A stretch of DNA of 64,000 bases from JAHIKV01 sp963733145 (GCA_963733145.1 CAVTCJ010000013.1:496001-560000); one strand, 5' to 3'. Shown: positions 1 to 8,185, counted from the first letter of the stretch. Numbers and translations: made by a program. Notes: generated by a model from the letters alone, not told the origin.

Positions 1-1
1 C

Positions 2-214
2 GGCTCGGCTGAGGCGGCCGCCAAAGCGGTGCCCGTGCTGACGGCCGGTCTGAGCGATTCCCTGCCGGAGACCCGCGAGGCGGCGGCGGAGGCGCTCGGC
101 AGCCTGGGCCCGCTGGCCCGCGACGCCGCTCCCGCCCTGCAAAAAGCGGCCCAATCCGACCCCAACAAGGCCGTTCGCGCCGCAGCCGCCAAAGCGCTCC
201 AGGCGGTTCGGTAA
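2..214 (+). CDS. HEAT-repeat protein, C-terminal end (5' truncated by window)
   Basis: The reading frame is already open at the window edge and ends with TAA at 212-214. The last 70 residues are Ala/Leu-rich and show two helical-repeat units of the HEAT/PBS-lyase type: a stretch around TREAAAEALGSLGPLAR, then DAAPALQKAAQSDPNKAVR, each followed by an AAA-AL helix. Such repeats act as protein-protein interaction scaffolds and are very common as C-terminal domains of planctomycete proteins. The N-terminal part and any catalytic domain lie outside the window, so the real function cannot be told. No operon partner is visible downstream because a transposase unit follows. Confidence 0.7.
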   Translation, partial: GSAEAAAKAVPVLTAGLSDSLPETREAAAEALGSLGPLARDAAPALQKAAQSDPNKAVRAAAAKALQAVR

Positions 215-266
215 GAAGATAACGTATTATCCCGGTATGGATTATTCCGGTGACATAATACGAGTA

Positions 267-293
267 TTGAAAAAATAGGCAGATGCGTATAAT
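267..293 (+). promoter_or_regulatory. Putative promoter of the first rayT unit
   Basis: A TTGAAA hexamer is followed after 15 bp by a perfect TATAAT, which ends 8 bp before the ATG of the rayT gene. The intact second copy has the same layout (TTGACA, 15 bp, TATATT, 8 bp, ATG). Transcription would start at or next to the ATG, so the mRNA would be leaderless. The hexamers and spacing are seen directly; promoter activity is inferred. Confidence 0.5.
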
Positions 294-301
294 CTCCGGG
301 C

Positions 302-1186
302 ATGACAAGGTTGGCACGGTTGCTTATCCCTGGTCTGCCGCTTCATCTGACACAGCGCGGGAACCGTCGCCAACAGACGTTTTTTTGCGGTAACTGTTCA
401 CGGGGCGGCAGGGGACTGGTCCATTTTTCGGCGTGAAAACGTGATTTCACGGATAACGCATGGGCCGAAAACATGGACCTGTCCGCCTCCCGCCGCCCAG
501 GGGGACAGTCCCATTTTCGCGGCGATAAAGCTCATTCGCGGGGCTAAGTCCCTCACGCCGCGAAAATTGGGCCAGTCCCCTGTGAACGGTTACCTTTTGC
601 GACGATGATTACGCGGCCTGCCTGAAACTAATCTCGGAGTGGTGCCGTGAGGAAGGCGTGGAGATTTGGGGCTATTGCCTCATGCCGAATCACGTTCATC
701 TGATCGCCGTGCCGCAAACCGCCGACGGCCTGCGACGGGCCATCGGCGAGGCCCATCGACGTTACACGCGGCGGATCAATTTCCGCGAAAGATGGCGCGG
801 CTACCTCTGGCAAGGCCGCTTCGCTTCCTTCATAATGGACGAGCCGTACTTGCTGGCCGCTGCGCAGTTACGTGGAGTTGAATCCCGTGCGGGCGAAACT
901 GGTCGAGGCGGCCGGCCAGTGGCCTTGGAGCAGTGCGAAGGCCCACCTCTCCGGCCGCGACGACCGCTTGGTGAAAGTCGCACCGCTGCTGGCGCTGGTC
1001 GCCGATTGGCGCGGCTTTCTGGACAGTGCGATGAGCGCGCAGGAAATCGAGGAATTGCGAGGGCACGGTCGCACCGGGCGTCCGCTTGGAAGTGCTTCGT
1101 TTCTCGACCGTTTGGAAAGCAAGGTCGGCCGTGTCCTGCGACCGCAGAAAGGCGGCCGTCCGTCAAAATTACGCAGAATACCATAA
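302..1186 (+). pseudogene. rayT: REP-associated tyrosine transposase (RayT, Y1_Tnp), broken by a MITE and a frameshift
   Basis: This is a second copy of the gene that is intact at 7068-7739 and clearly homologous to it throughout. The Y1 transposase HxH motif (PNHVHL) and the Tyr-containing segment (ARYVELNPVRA after correction) are present. Two lesions kill it. A 204-bp palindromic MITE lies after codon 29. An extra A near 866 shifts the frame just before the catalytic Tyr, and downstream the frame continues as ELNPVRAKLVEAAGQ to the usual GRPSKLR end. The unit is bounded by GGGGACA-type ends: a degenerate left end near 250 and GGTATTGTGTCCCC at 1189-1202. RayT proteins mobilise REP palindromes by single-strand transposition, which fits the many REP-like repeats here. 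Confidence 0.85.
390..593. mobile_element. 204-bp palindromic MITE, copy 1, inserted in rayT
   Basis: The element begins GTAACTGTTCAC and ends GTGAACGGTTAC, near-perfect terminal inverted repeats. Inside, GGGACAGTCCCATTTTCGC and its inverse near the right end form a second palindrome, so the whole element can fold on itself. It is flanked by 8-bp direct repeats (TTTTTGCG at 382-389 and CTTTTGCG at 594-601, one mismatch), which is the mark of a transposition event. Removing it plus one repeat restores the rayT reading frame. A copy of 205 bp with perfect 8-bp repeats lies at 62849-63053. No coding capacity, so it must be moved by a transposase elsewhere. Confidence 0.85.
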
Positions 1187-1469
1187 CTGGTATTGTGTCC
1201 CCGACCCAGAGGGTGAAACACCGCAGACATTTGATTGGGATAGCTGGACTTGGTGAATCTAACCAGCGAGGATCGCGGTATGTGTGACGCTCACATATTC
1301 GGGAACATATTCGCGGCTGGCGGCGCAGTCAGTTGCCTGTGCTGCCTTCTGGGTTTGAGCGGCTGCCAGTGCCCCGGAAGGCAAGCCTCCCCGGAGACAT
1401 CGTGCAGATGGAACTTGGAATACCTTGGCAAGGGGCTCGCGGGATATCGAAACGCGACACGGCGACCAG
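1187..1469. other. Intergenic stretch after rayT copy 1; no gene recognised
   Basis: It holds the right end of the rayT unit (GGTATTGTGTCCCC) and a GATATC site at 1443. A short frame with a hydrophobic stretch and an LSGC lipobox-like motif (from about 1280) runs into the IS element, but it is too short and unsupported to call. Confidence 0.4.
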
Positions 1470-1486
1470 CCCTCCCTGAAAGAGCC

Positions 1487-2177
1487 TTGTGTGTCAAGGG
1501 TGGTCTCTGCGAATTGTATCGCTTGTGAGTGGTTGTTTTTCGAGTGCATGTACAAACGATCTACGCGGTTCGCATTGGCGAACTGTTTGGAATATGGAAC
1601 CGTTTTTTGCCGCTCCGTGTGCGGATGTCTCGTGTGAGTGCCTTTTTTTGACTCGTTTCCGTGTTACGATTTCTTCCGCGAGGTCTGTTCGGTCGTTCTT
1701 TTCTAAATGCGACCGTGCCTCAACCCGTCCCTTCGTGGACGCCCGCGAACCGTCAATTACGTCCGCGCTCGGGCGCGATTCGCCCGACACCGATAAAATC
1801 TTTCGATCGTCCTGCGGGACTCCTCGCCGCTCCAATCAGGATCACGCCTAGTCATGCGACCAAGTCAAGGGGACACATCGAGCTCGGCGTGGAGCCGCAG
1901 GGATTCGCTCGCCGAAAGCGGCGAATCAACACCGTCACAAAGGCAAAAATGTTTCTCCAAGGTACTTGCGTTAATGCTACACTTTTTCAACCTGGGCGAA
2001 GGGTAGGGCAACGGTGGGAACCGACCCGAGCGTCGCGCCAGGGCTCGAAGAGGAATGAGGGCGGGCCAAACGGTTCGCCCTCGTTCTTTTCATTGCCTTG
2101 CACTCCTCTTTGAGCTTTCCGCGTTAAATCCTTCGGGGGCTCGGGGGACGTCCCCCGAAAAACCTGCCTTTAGTCCT
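1487..2177 (-). other. Long 3' non-coding region of the IS1111-type element; candidate guide (bridge/seek) RNA region
   Basis: No convincing ORF lies between the transposase stop and the element end. The region is rich in structure: an 18-bp perfect palindrome TCGGGGGACGTCCCCCGA at 2141-2158, and an 11-bp stem GAATGAGGGCG with its partner CGCCCTCGTTC around 2054-2087 (one G-U pair). The twin copy keeps these almost unchanged. In IS1111 elements the guide RNA is encoded downstream of the transposase, so this is where one would look. The assignment is inference; I cannot identify the guide loops by eye. Confidence 0.35.
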
Positions 2178-3281
2178 TCATGCCGCTTCCGTTGAGCCTT
2201 CAAACTCCACGAATTCCCGGTGTTTCTTGATCGGCAACGCATAGCGGTACTTCTGTTTCTTCTTCAACATGTGCCACATAATCGTCGCCATACGCCGCAT
2301 CACGGCCACCCTCGCGATCTTCGAGCCGCGACGCTGCTTGATGCGCTTGAACCAAGCACGCATTACGCCGTCGAATCGCAACACTTTGATCACAGCCTGC
2401 CCGAGCAAGTGGCGGACGATCCTGCTGCCTTGTTTCGTGATCGAACCAAGGCGCTGCGTTGCTTCGCCCGAGTTGCGGCAGCCGGGCGTCAATCCGAAAT
2501 AGTTCGCCAGGCTGTCGGGCCGCTTAAACCGCTCGATGTCGCCGATCCGCGACGTAATGGCCACGGCGCTGTAATGTCCCATGCCCGGCATCGACTCCAG
2601 CAGTTTCGCTTGTTCGTCGGCCGCCGCACGCTCCGCAATCTTCGCTTCGACGACTTCCAACTGTTCGTCGAGCAACTCCCATTGCGGCAACAACAAGTTC
2701 ATCTCCAGCCGATCGATTGTGGGCAAGTTCATCTCGACCAGCCAGCGGCGGACCTTTTGCGTCTGAAAAACCTTCGTCGGACACTCCTGCTCCAAATTGT
2801 GTTTCCGCAAAATCTTGTGGATGCCGTTGAGCGCCGCCGTGCGCTTCTTCGTCAGCCGAGCACGCAACGCCGTAAGCTGCCGATCGTCGGCCTCCTGGGC
2901 CGTGGGCGGCTGGACGCGCCGCAGCCCGAGCGGATGCTTTCCATCGAGAAACTGTTGGCGATGAACCCACAGCGAGTGGCCCAACTGGCCGGCATCGCGA
3001 CGGTCGGTCTTCTGCTTGGATCGCTCCGTCGGCTGGATCACGACGATTTCTCGACAACCGTATTCTTTGAGCATGTCCAATAGCCAGGGGTTCATGCCGC
3101 AAACTTCGACAATCGCCAGAAAGCCGCCCTCCGGCTCCGCCTTTTCGGCAAGATCGTCAAAGAAGACGCGAACCTTCTCCCACTGCGTGCTCACCTGCCG
3201 CTTGAGGATCACCGATCCGTCTTCGTTGCGCAAATTCACCGTCAATTGTCGCTTGTGCTGGTCGATACCGAGGTATAACAT
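2178..3281 (-). CDS. IS110/IS1111-family DEDD transposase
   Basis: The 367-residue protein has the RuvC-like DEDD N-terminal domain (GIDQHK near residue 5, VEVCG near 60, TDRRDAGQL near 95) and the C-terminal Transposase_20 domain (SMPGMGHYSAVAI, then ANYFGLTPGCRNSG and GSITKQGSRIVRHLL). The Ser in the latter is the candidate nucleophile. This family recombines DNA without terminal hydrolysis steps of DDE enzymes and, in characterised members, is guided by a structured RNA made from the element's non-coding end. Length is normal for the family (about 330-400). Start chosen at the ATG that begins MLYLGIDQHK. A frameshifted twin lies at 3998-5102. Confidence 0.93.
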   Translation of the reverse strand: MLYLGIDQHKRQLTVNLRNEDGSVILKRQVSTQWEKVRVFFDDLAEKAEPEGGFLAIVEVCGMNPWLLDMLKEYGCREIVVIQPTERSKQKTDRRDAGQLGHSLWVHRQQFLDGKHPLGLRRVQPPTAQEADDRQLTALRARLTKKRTAALNGIHKILRKHNLEQECPTKVFQTQKVRRWLVEMNLPTIDRLEMNLLLPQWELLDEQLEVVEAKIAERAAADEQAKLLESMPGMGHYSAVAITSRIGDIERFKRPDSLANYFGLTPGCRNSGEATQRLGSITKQGSRIVRHLLGQAVIKVLRFDGVMRAWFKRIKQRRGSKIARVAVMRRMATIMWHMLKKKQKYRYALPIKKHREFVEFEGSTEAA

Positions 3282-3374
3282 GCTGGGGTCTCCTGGAAAG
3301 GGTCAACTTGGGGTTTGGAAACGCTCCCAAGCGTACTTTTCTTGGAGACCCCGGCTCTTTCATGGTATCTGGAT

Positions 3375-3904
3375 TCCCAGGAGAAAGCCATGTGTGACAG
3401 AGGTCTTTCTGAGATTATTCGAACATTATTGCAGTCCTATCCGGCCGACTTTGAATTCCCGATGGGTGGAGACTTGGCAATTCCGTTGCCGGCTGAAGAA
3501 GTTGCGCTAGGCGAGTGTCATCGGTTGTGCAATCTATGGGTCCCGAATCACTTCTTATGGTTCGGTCTATGATAGATTTCAATGGCGCGTATTGTATCGC
3601 AACATTCGCGATTCGCACGGCTGTCCTTGCCCTAATGAGAGGCTCGCAAGAATTAGTTCGGATTGCGATTCCTCTTCTGCTGATTGACAACGATGAACTC
3701 GACTGCGCGACGTAATAACCGGTCTATCAATCCTGGAAGACTGCACGTCGCGGGTCGGACTCGACTTTGCTCACGAAATCCAGCAATACATAGGAATAGC
3801 GACACCTGCACGTCGTCAGACTGTTTTGGAAGGATATTTATCACGTCCGGCTGTTATGAGGAGACCTGATGTGTTTGGATTCACGTTGAAGAAATAGAGT
3901 GATT
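3375..3904. other. 530-bp spacer between the inverted IS copies; no gene recognised
   Basis: Unique DNA separating the two IS arms. Short open frames exist on both strands (up to about 90 codons), but none has a ribosome binding site or resembles a known family. It would be the loop of a very large hairpin or the segment inverted by recombination between the arms. Confidence 0.5.
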
Positions 3905-5810
3905 ATCCAGATACCATGAAAGAGCCGGGGTCTCCAAGAAAAGTACGCTTGGGAGCGTTTCCAAACCCCAAGTTGACCCTTTCCAGGAGACCCCAGCATG
4001 TTATACCTCGGTATCGACCAGCACAAGCGACAATTGACGGTGAATTTGCGCAACGAAGACGGATCGGTGATCCTCAAGCGGCAGGTGAGCACGCAGTGGG
4101 AGAAGGTTCGCGTCTTCTTTGACGATCTTGCCGAAAAGGCGGAGCCGGAGGGCGGCTTTCTGGCGATTGTCGAAGTTTGCGGCATGAACCCCTGGCTATT
4201 GGACATGCTCAAAGAATACGGTTGTCGAGAAATCGTCGTGATCCAGCCGACGGAGCGATCCAAGCAGAAGACCGACCGTCGCGATGCCGGCCAGTTGGGC
4301 CACTCGCTGTGGGTTCATCGCCAACAGTTTCTCGATGGAAAGCATCCGCTCGGGCTGCGGCGCGTCCAGCCGCCCACGGCCCAGGAGGCCGACGATCGGC
4401 AGCTTACGGCGTTGCGTGCTCGGCTGACGAAGAAGCGCACGGCGGCGCTCAACGGCATCCACAAGATTTTGCGGAAACACAATTTGGAGCAGGAGTGTCC
4501 GACGAAGGTTTTTCAGACGCAAAAGGTCCGCCGCTGGCTGGTCGAGATGAACTTGCCCGCAATCGATCGGCTGGAGATGAACTTGTTGTTGCCGCAATGG
4601 GAGTTGCTCGACGAACAGTTGGAAGTCGTCGAAGCGAAGATTGCGGAGCGTGCGGCGGCCGACGAACAAGCGAAACTGCTGGAGTCGATGCCGGGCATGG
4701 GACATTACACGCGCCGTGGCCATTACGTCGCGGATCGGCGACATCGAGCGGTTTAAGCGGCCCGACAGCCTGGCGAACTATTTCGGATTGACGCCCGGCT
4801 GCCGCAACTCGGGCGAAGCAACGCAGCGCCTTGGTTCGATCACGAAACAAGGCAGCAGGATCGTCCGCCACTTGCTCGGGCAGGCTGTGATCAAAGTGTT
4901 GCGATTCGACGGCGTAATGCGTGCTTGGTTCAAGCGCATCAAGCAGCGTCGCGGCTCGAAGATCGCGAGGGTGGCCGTGATGCGGCGTATGGCGACGATT
5001 ATGTGGCACATGTTGAAGAAGAAACAGAAGTACCGCTATGCGTTGCCGATCAAGAAACACCGGGAATTCGTGGAGTTTGAAGGCTCAACGGAAGCGGCAT
5101 GAAGGACTAAAGGCAGGTTTTTCGGGGGACGTCCCCCGAGCCCCCGAAGGATTTAACGCGGAAAGCTCAAAGAGGAGTGCAAGGCCATGAAAAGAACGAG
5201 GGCGAACCGTTTGGCCCGCCCTCATTCCTCTTCGAGCCCTGGCGCGACGCTCGGGTCGGTTCCCACCGTTGCCCTACCCTTCGCCCAGGTTGAAAAAGTG
5301 TAGCATTAACGCAAGTACCTTGGAGAAACATTTTTGACTTTGTGACGGTGTTGATTCGCCGCTTTCGGCGAGCGAATCCCTGCGGCTCCACGCCAGCTCC
5401 GATGTGTCCCCTTGACTTGGTCGCATGACTAGGCGTGATCCTGATTGGAGCGGCGAGGAGTCCCGCAGGACGATCGAAAGATTTTATCGGTGTCGGGCGA
5501 ATCGCGCCCGAGCGCGGACGTAATTGACGGTTCGCGGGCGTCCACGAAGGGACGGGTTGAGGCACGGTCGCATTTAGAAAAGAACGACCGAACAGACCTC
5601 GCGGAAGAAATCGTAACACGGAAACGAGTCAAAAAAAGGCACTCACACGAGACATCCGCACACGGAGCGGCAAAAAACGGTTCCATATTCCAAACAGTTC
5701 GCCAATGCGAACCGCGTAGATCGTTTGTACATGCACTCGAAAAACAACCACTCACAAGCGATACAATTCGCAGAGACCACCCTTGACACACAAGGCTCTT
5801 TCAGGGAGGG
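3905..5810 (+). mobile_element. IS110-family (IS1111-type) insertion sequence, right copy
   Basis: Inverted copy of the left element, 1906 bp, one base longer because of an extra C in the transposase gene. Its outer end abuts GGGGACACAATACTAG, the left-end sequence of the rayT units, so it appears to have inserted at the edge of a REP-type sequence. Several IS110-family members are known to prefer REP sequences as targets. Scattered differences from the left copy include TCGGAGCTG versus TCGAGCTCG in the non-coding part and one silent-looking change in the transposase (Thr to Ala in NLPTIDRL). Confidence 0.85.
3998..5102 (+). pseudogene. IS110/IS1111-family transposase, frameshifted copy
   Basis: The frame starts as MLYLGIDQHK exactly like the intact twin. 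An extra C near 4708 (ACATTACACGCGCC against ACATTACAGCGCC) breaks it after SMPGMGHY, and the rest continues in another frame as AVAITSRIGDIERF to the normal end. The DEDD domain is intact but the Ser-bearing domain is out of frame. Programmed frameshifting is unlikely because the twin needs none and the site is not a slippery heptamer. A single-base assembly error is possible. Confidence 0.9.
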
Positions 5811-5933
5811 GACACAATACTAGTATTGACAAAATAGGCAATATTCCATATTCTTTGGGCACCCCATAACGCGGGGACAAACGTTCAAACGTTATCCGGA
5901 GACACAAAACTTATCCGGGGACACAATACTAGT
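5808..5933 (+). repeat. REP/rayT left-end remnants
   Basis: GGGGACACAATACTAG occurs twice, at 5808 and at 5917. The first is followed by TTGACA (5824), the conserved AAATAGGCAATAT stretch, CATATT and TTTGGGC, i.e. the same promoter-like block that precedes both rayT genes, but with no ATG behind it: a decapitated rayT left end. The second copy is the true left end of the intact rayT unit, now split from it by the IS30-family element. Between them lie short GGAGACACAAAAC and ACGTTCAAACGTT motifs. Confidence 0.6.
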
Positions 5934-7028
5934 CCCGCTGTCATAATTGAAATGCAACCGAGGCTGAAGAATTGGTATAGGTGAAAACATCGCAGGGATG
6001 TTTCAATGGGCGTTTTACCGAACGTTCCAACTGAAAGGGGTCCCTGCGATGGCGAATCATCTTACCCTGGAAGAACGCGAAATCATAGCCCACATGCACA
6101 AGAACGGGAAAATGCAGGTGCAAATCGCCGGGCGGCTTGGCCGCAGCAAGAGCACGATTTCCCGCGAACTGCGGCGTAACCGCAGCCGCAACGGCTACTG
6201 GGCCGTTGCCGCTGACCGGAAGGCCGCGCGACGCCGGAGCGAACGCCCGTGGACGCCTAAAATGCAACGGCCCCAGGTGCGACGCTATGTCGGTGAACGT
6301 CTGCGGTGGCGCTGGTCGCCCGATCAGATCGCGGGCCGCTCGCGCGACGACTTCCCGGGCGATCGGCGACGTTGGATTTCGCACCAGACGATCTATGTCT
6401 GGATCGGCGCCGAGGAGGCCGCCGGACGGCACTGGCAAGGCTGTCTCCGACGACGGGGCCGAAAGCGGCCGGACTGGGAAAAACGCGGGCGAAACCGCAC
6501 CGGAACGAGCATCGAAGGGCGGCCCGCGGTCGTCGATCGTCGGGGCCGTTTCGGCGATTGGGAAGGCGACACGATCGTCGGCGCGGCCCGACGCGGCGGA
6601 GCGGTCACGCTGGTCGAGCGGAAGTCGGGCTATTTGCTGCTGGGCCGGACGCTCGATTTGCGTGCGGCGACGGTCCGTCACACCGCCGCCGAATTGTATC
6701 AAGCCACGCCGCCGAAGCTGCGAAAAACCTTGACGCTGGACAACGGGAAGGAGTTTGCCGAACACGAGCAGTTGGAGTTGGATGCGGCGTTGAAGATTTA
6801 CTTTGCGAAGCCCTACTCGGCGTGGCAACGAGGCTTGAACGAGAACACCAACGGCCTGGTCCGTCAGTTCTTTCCCAAGGGCACGGATTTGGCCAACATT
6901 CCCAAACATCGTTTTACGAAAGTTCAACAACTTCTTAACGATCGTCCGAGAAAACGCCTCGGCTACAAAACTCCCAACGAAGTCCTCGCCTCCAGGCTAT
7001 CCGGTTGCGATTGAGACTTGACAGCGGG
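5934..7028 (+). mobile_element. IS30-family insertion sequence in the left end of a rayT unit
   Basis: 1095 bp with imperfect terminal repeats: CCCGCTGTCA at both ends is perfect, followed after a divergent 9-10 bp by GCAACCG on both sides. It is flanked by a 3-bp duplication, AGT at 5931-5933 and at 7029-7031, in line with the 2-3 bp duplications of IS30. Joining the flanks rebuilds GGGGACACAATACT-AGT-ATTGACAAAAT, the intact sequence also present at 5808. One transposase gene fills it. Confidence 0.85.
6049..7014 (+). CDS. IS30-family transposase
   Basis: A 321-residue DDE transposase. The N-terminus has the helix-turn-helix of IS30 (LTLEEREIIAHMHKNGKMQ, then GRLGRSKSTISREL). The middle carries SHQTIYVWI, and the integrase core has the first Asp in FGDWEGDTIVG, the second in LTLDNGKEF and the Glu in GLNENTNGLVRQFFPKG, all in the usual IS30 context. 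The C-terminus ends with RPRKRLGYKTPNEVL. The start was set at the ATG before ANHLTLEER, which has a GGGG-type ribosome site; the frame is open 17 codons further up but that part lies in the terminal repeat region. Appears intact, so the element may be active. Confidence 0.93.
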   Translation: MANHLTLEEREIIAHMHKNGKMQVQIAGRLGRSKSTISRELRRNRSRNGYWAVAADRKAARRRSERPWTPKMQRPQVRRYVGERLRWRWSPDQIAGRSRDDFPGDRRRWISHQTIYVWIGAEEAAGRHWQGCLRRRGRKRPDWEKRGRNRTGTSIEGRPAVVDRRGRFGDWEGDTIVGAARRGGAVTLVERKSGYLLLGRTLDLRAATVRHTAAELYQATPPKLRKTLTLDNGKEFAEHEQLELDAALKIYFAKPYSAWQRGLNENTNGLVRQFFPKGTDLANIPKHRFTKVQQLLNDRPRKRLGYKTPNEVLASRLSGCD

Positions 7029-7032
7029 AGTA

Positions 7033-7059
7033 TTGACAAAATAGGCAATATCCTATATT
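7033..7059 (+). promoter_or_regulatory. Putative promoter of the intact rayT gene (leaderless layout)
   Basis: TTGACA, 15 bp, TATATT, then 8 bp to the ATG; TATTCT two bases further gives a 17-bp spacing. There is no ribosome binding site between the -10 box and the ATG, so translation from a leaderless mRNA is likely. The block is shared with the broken rayT copy. Confidence 0.5.
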
Positions 7060-7067
7060 CTTCGGAC

Positions 7068-7739
7068 ATGGCAAGATTGGCGCGACTGGTCATCCCTGGC
7101 TTTCCACACCATGTCACGCAACGCGGCAACCGGCGGCAGCAGACCTTCTTCAATGCCGACGACTATGCGGCATATCTGGAACTTATGGGCGATTGGTGCC
7201 GTGAGAAAGGCGTGGAGATTTGGGGCTATTGCCTCATGCCGAATCACGTTCATCTGATCGCCGTGCCGCAGACCGCCGACGGCCTGCGACGGGCCATCGG
7301 AGAGGCCCATCGACGTTACACGCGGCGGATCAATTTCCGCGAAAGATGGCGCGGCTACCTCTGGCAAGGCCGCTTCGCTTCCTTCATAATGGACGAGCCG
7401 TACTTGCTGGCCGCCGCGCGATATGGCGAGTTGAATCCGATTCGCGCCGGCTTGGCGGCCGACGCCGCGGATTGGCCGTGGAGCAGTGCCCAGGCGCGCC
7501 TGTCGGGCCGCGACGACCGAGTGGTCCGGGTCGCCCCGCTGCTGGCGATGATTGCCGATTGGCGCGGCTTCTTGAACAGTGCAATTCCAGAAGAGGAACT
7601 GCGAGATTTACGAGAGCACGGCCGCACGGGCTGTCCGTTGGGCAGCGTCAGTTTTGTGCTGCATCTGGAGCGCGCGGTCCGTCGAACTCTCCACCCGCGA
7701 AAAGCAGGTCGCCCGTCGAAATTACGCAAACATCCATAA
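7068..7739 (+). CDS. rayT: REP-associated tyrosine transposase (RayT, Y1_Tnp family)
   Basis: A 223-residue single-strand DNA transposase of the IS200-like Y1 superfamily. The metal-binding HxH is PNHVHL (His60, His62) and the probable nucleophile is the Tyr in AARYGELNPIRAGL (Tyr119). The N-terminus MARLARLVIPGFPHHVTQRGN is the standard start of this clade. The C-terminal GRPSKLRKHP is retained. These enzymes cut REP hairpins and are thought to spread them. The unit has GGGGACA-type ends: GGGGACACAATACTAGT at 5917-5933 (displaced by IS30) and TTTATGTCCCC just after the stop. Start fixed by the conserved N-terminus and by the promoter placement. A broken relative lies at 302-1186. Confidence 0.92.
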   Translation: MARLARLVIPGFPHHVTQRGNRRQQTFFNADDYAAYLELMGDWCREKGVEIWGYCLMPNHVHLIAVPQTADGLRRAIGEAHRRYTRRINFRERWRGYLWQGRFASFIMDEPYLLAAARYGELNPIRAGLAADAADWPWSSAQARLSGRDDRVVRVAPLLAMIADWRGFLNSAIPEEELRDLREHGRTGCPLGSVSFVLHLERAVRRTLHPRKAGRPSKLRKHP

Positions 7740-7754
7740 TCGGTTTATGTCCCC

Positions 7755-7886
7755 CTAGTGGTCGACGACGACCCGGCCCGCGCCCAGGTATTTGTATGAG
7801 GCGTAGGCGTCGGTGCCGTCGCCGATTGTGGCCAGCCGGGACATGATGTCGTCAATCGCGCCCGCCGTGCCGTACTTTGTAGCAAG
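7755..7886 (-). pseudogene. RHS/YD-repeat protein remnant
   Basis: On the minus strand a 40-codon frame ends in TAG and reads GTAGAIDDIMSRLATIGDGT followed by DAYASYKYLGAGRVVVDH. This is the wording of planctomycete RHS/YD-repeat proteins (GIDDIMSRLASI..., YQYLGAG). Nothing else of the several-kilobase gene is present on either side, so it is a scrap left beside the transposase unit. Recognised from memory of the family; a protein search would confirm. Confidence 0.5.
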
Positions 7887-7943
7887 AGTAAACACAAGAT
7901 CATTCACTTGCCGATTGTGTCATATTCGGTGCGTGTCCCCCGA

Positions 7944-8066
7944 CAGCCAACTGGGTACGCCGGCGACATTGACGATCCGCCGGTCCCCGAGCCGGCCACG
8001 CTGATCGTCTGGTCGTTGCTCTGTGCGTCGAGTTGGCTGGGGATGCGGGTCTGGCGGCGGCGATGA
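7944..8066 (+). pseudogene. PEP-CTERM protein C-terminal remnant
   Basis: The frame reads PPVPEPATLIVWSLLCASSW followed by LGMRVWRRR and TGA: the PEP motif, a hydrophobic helix and a basic tail, i.e. a complete PEP-CTERM sorting signal. No start codon or upstream body is attached in this frame. It closely resembles the end of the protein at 11202-11858 (VPEPATLVVWSLLAAFG), so it may be a leftover of a related gene. Confidence 0.6.
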
Positions 8067-8185
8067 CGATTGGCTGATATTGATCCGCACCACCGGGACG
8101 GCAGTTCGGCTGCCGTTCCGTCCGCGCACAAGACAGACTGCTCCAAGGGCCGCCGTTTCGGTGGCCCGTTCTGTTCTGTGGATTC

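Larger units (their letters stand above)
1470..3374 (-). mobile_element. IS110-family (IS1111-type) insertion sequence, left copy
   Basis: About 1905 bp repeated in inverted orientation at 3905-5810 with only a few base differences. Both copies diverge from each other exactly at these borders. A perfect 10-bp inverted pair lies near the ends: TGAAAGAGCC (1477-1486) and GGCTCTTTCA (3353-3362). Short subterminal repeats are typical of the IS1111 subgroup, as is a long non-coding part downstream of the transposase (about 700 bp here) with a short upstream one (93 bp). No target duplication is visible, also as expected for IS110. The transposase of this copy is intact, so it is probably the active one. 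Confidence 0.85.

Noticed and set aside
1280..1528. Small lipoprotein-like frame (LLGLSGCQC) running into the left IS copy
   Set aside because: No ribosome site, no family likeness, and it depends on the IS sequence for its end; could be the stub of a disrupted gene but cannot be supported.
3415..3715. Short frames in the spacer between the IS copies
   Set aside because: No start context or recognisable motif on either strand.
4700..4720. Programmed frameshift in the right-hand IS110 transposase
   Set aside because: The twin encodes the full protein without a shift and no slippery sequence is present, so it is a simple one-base insertion.
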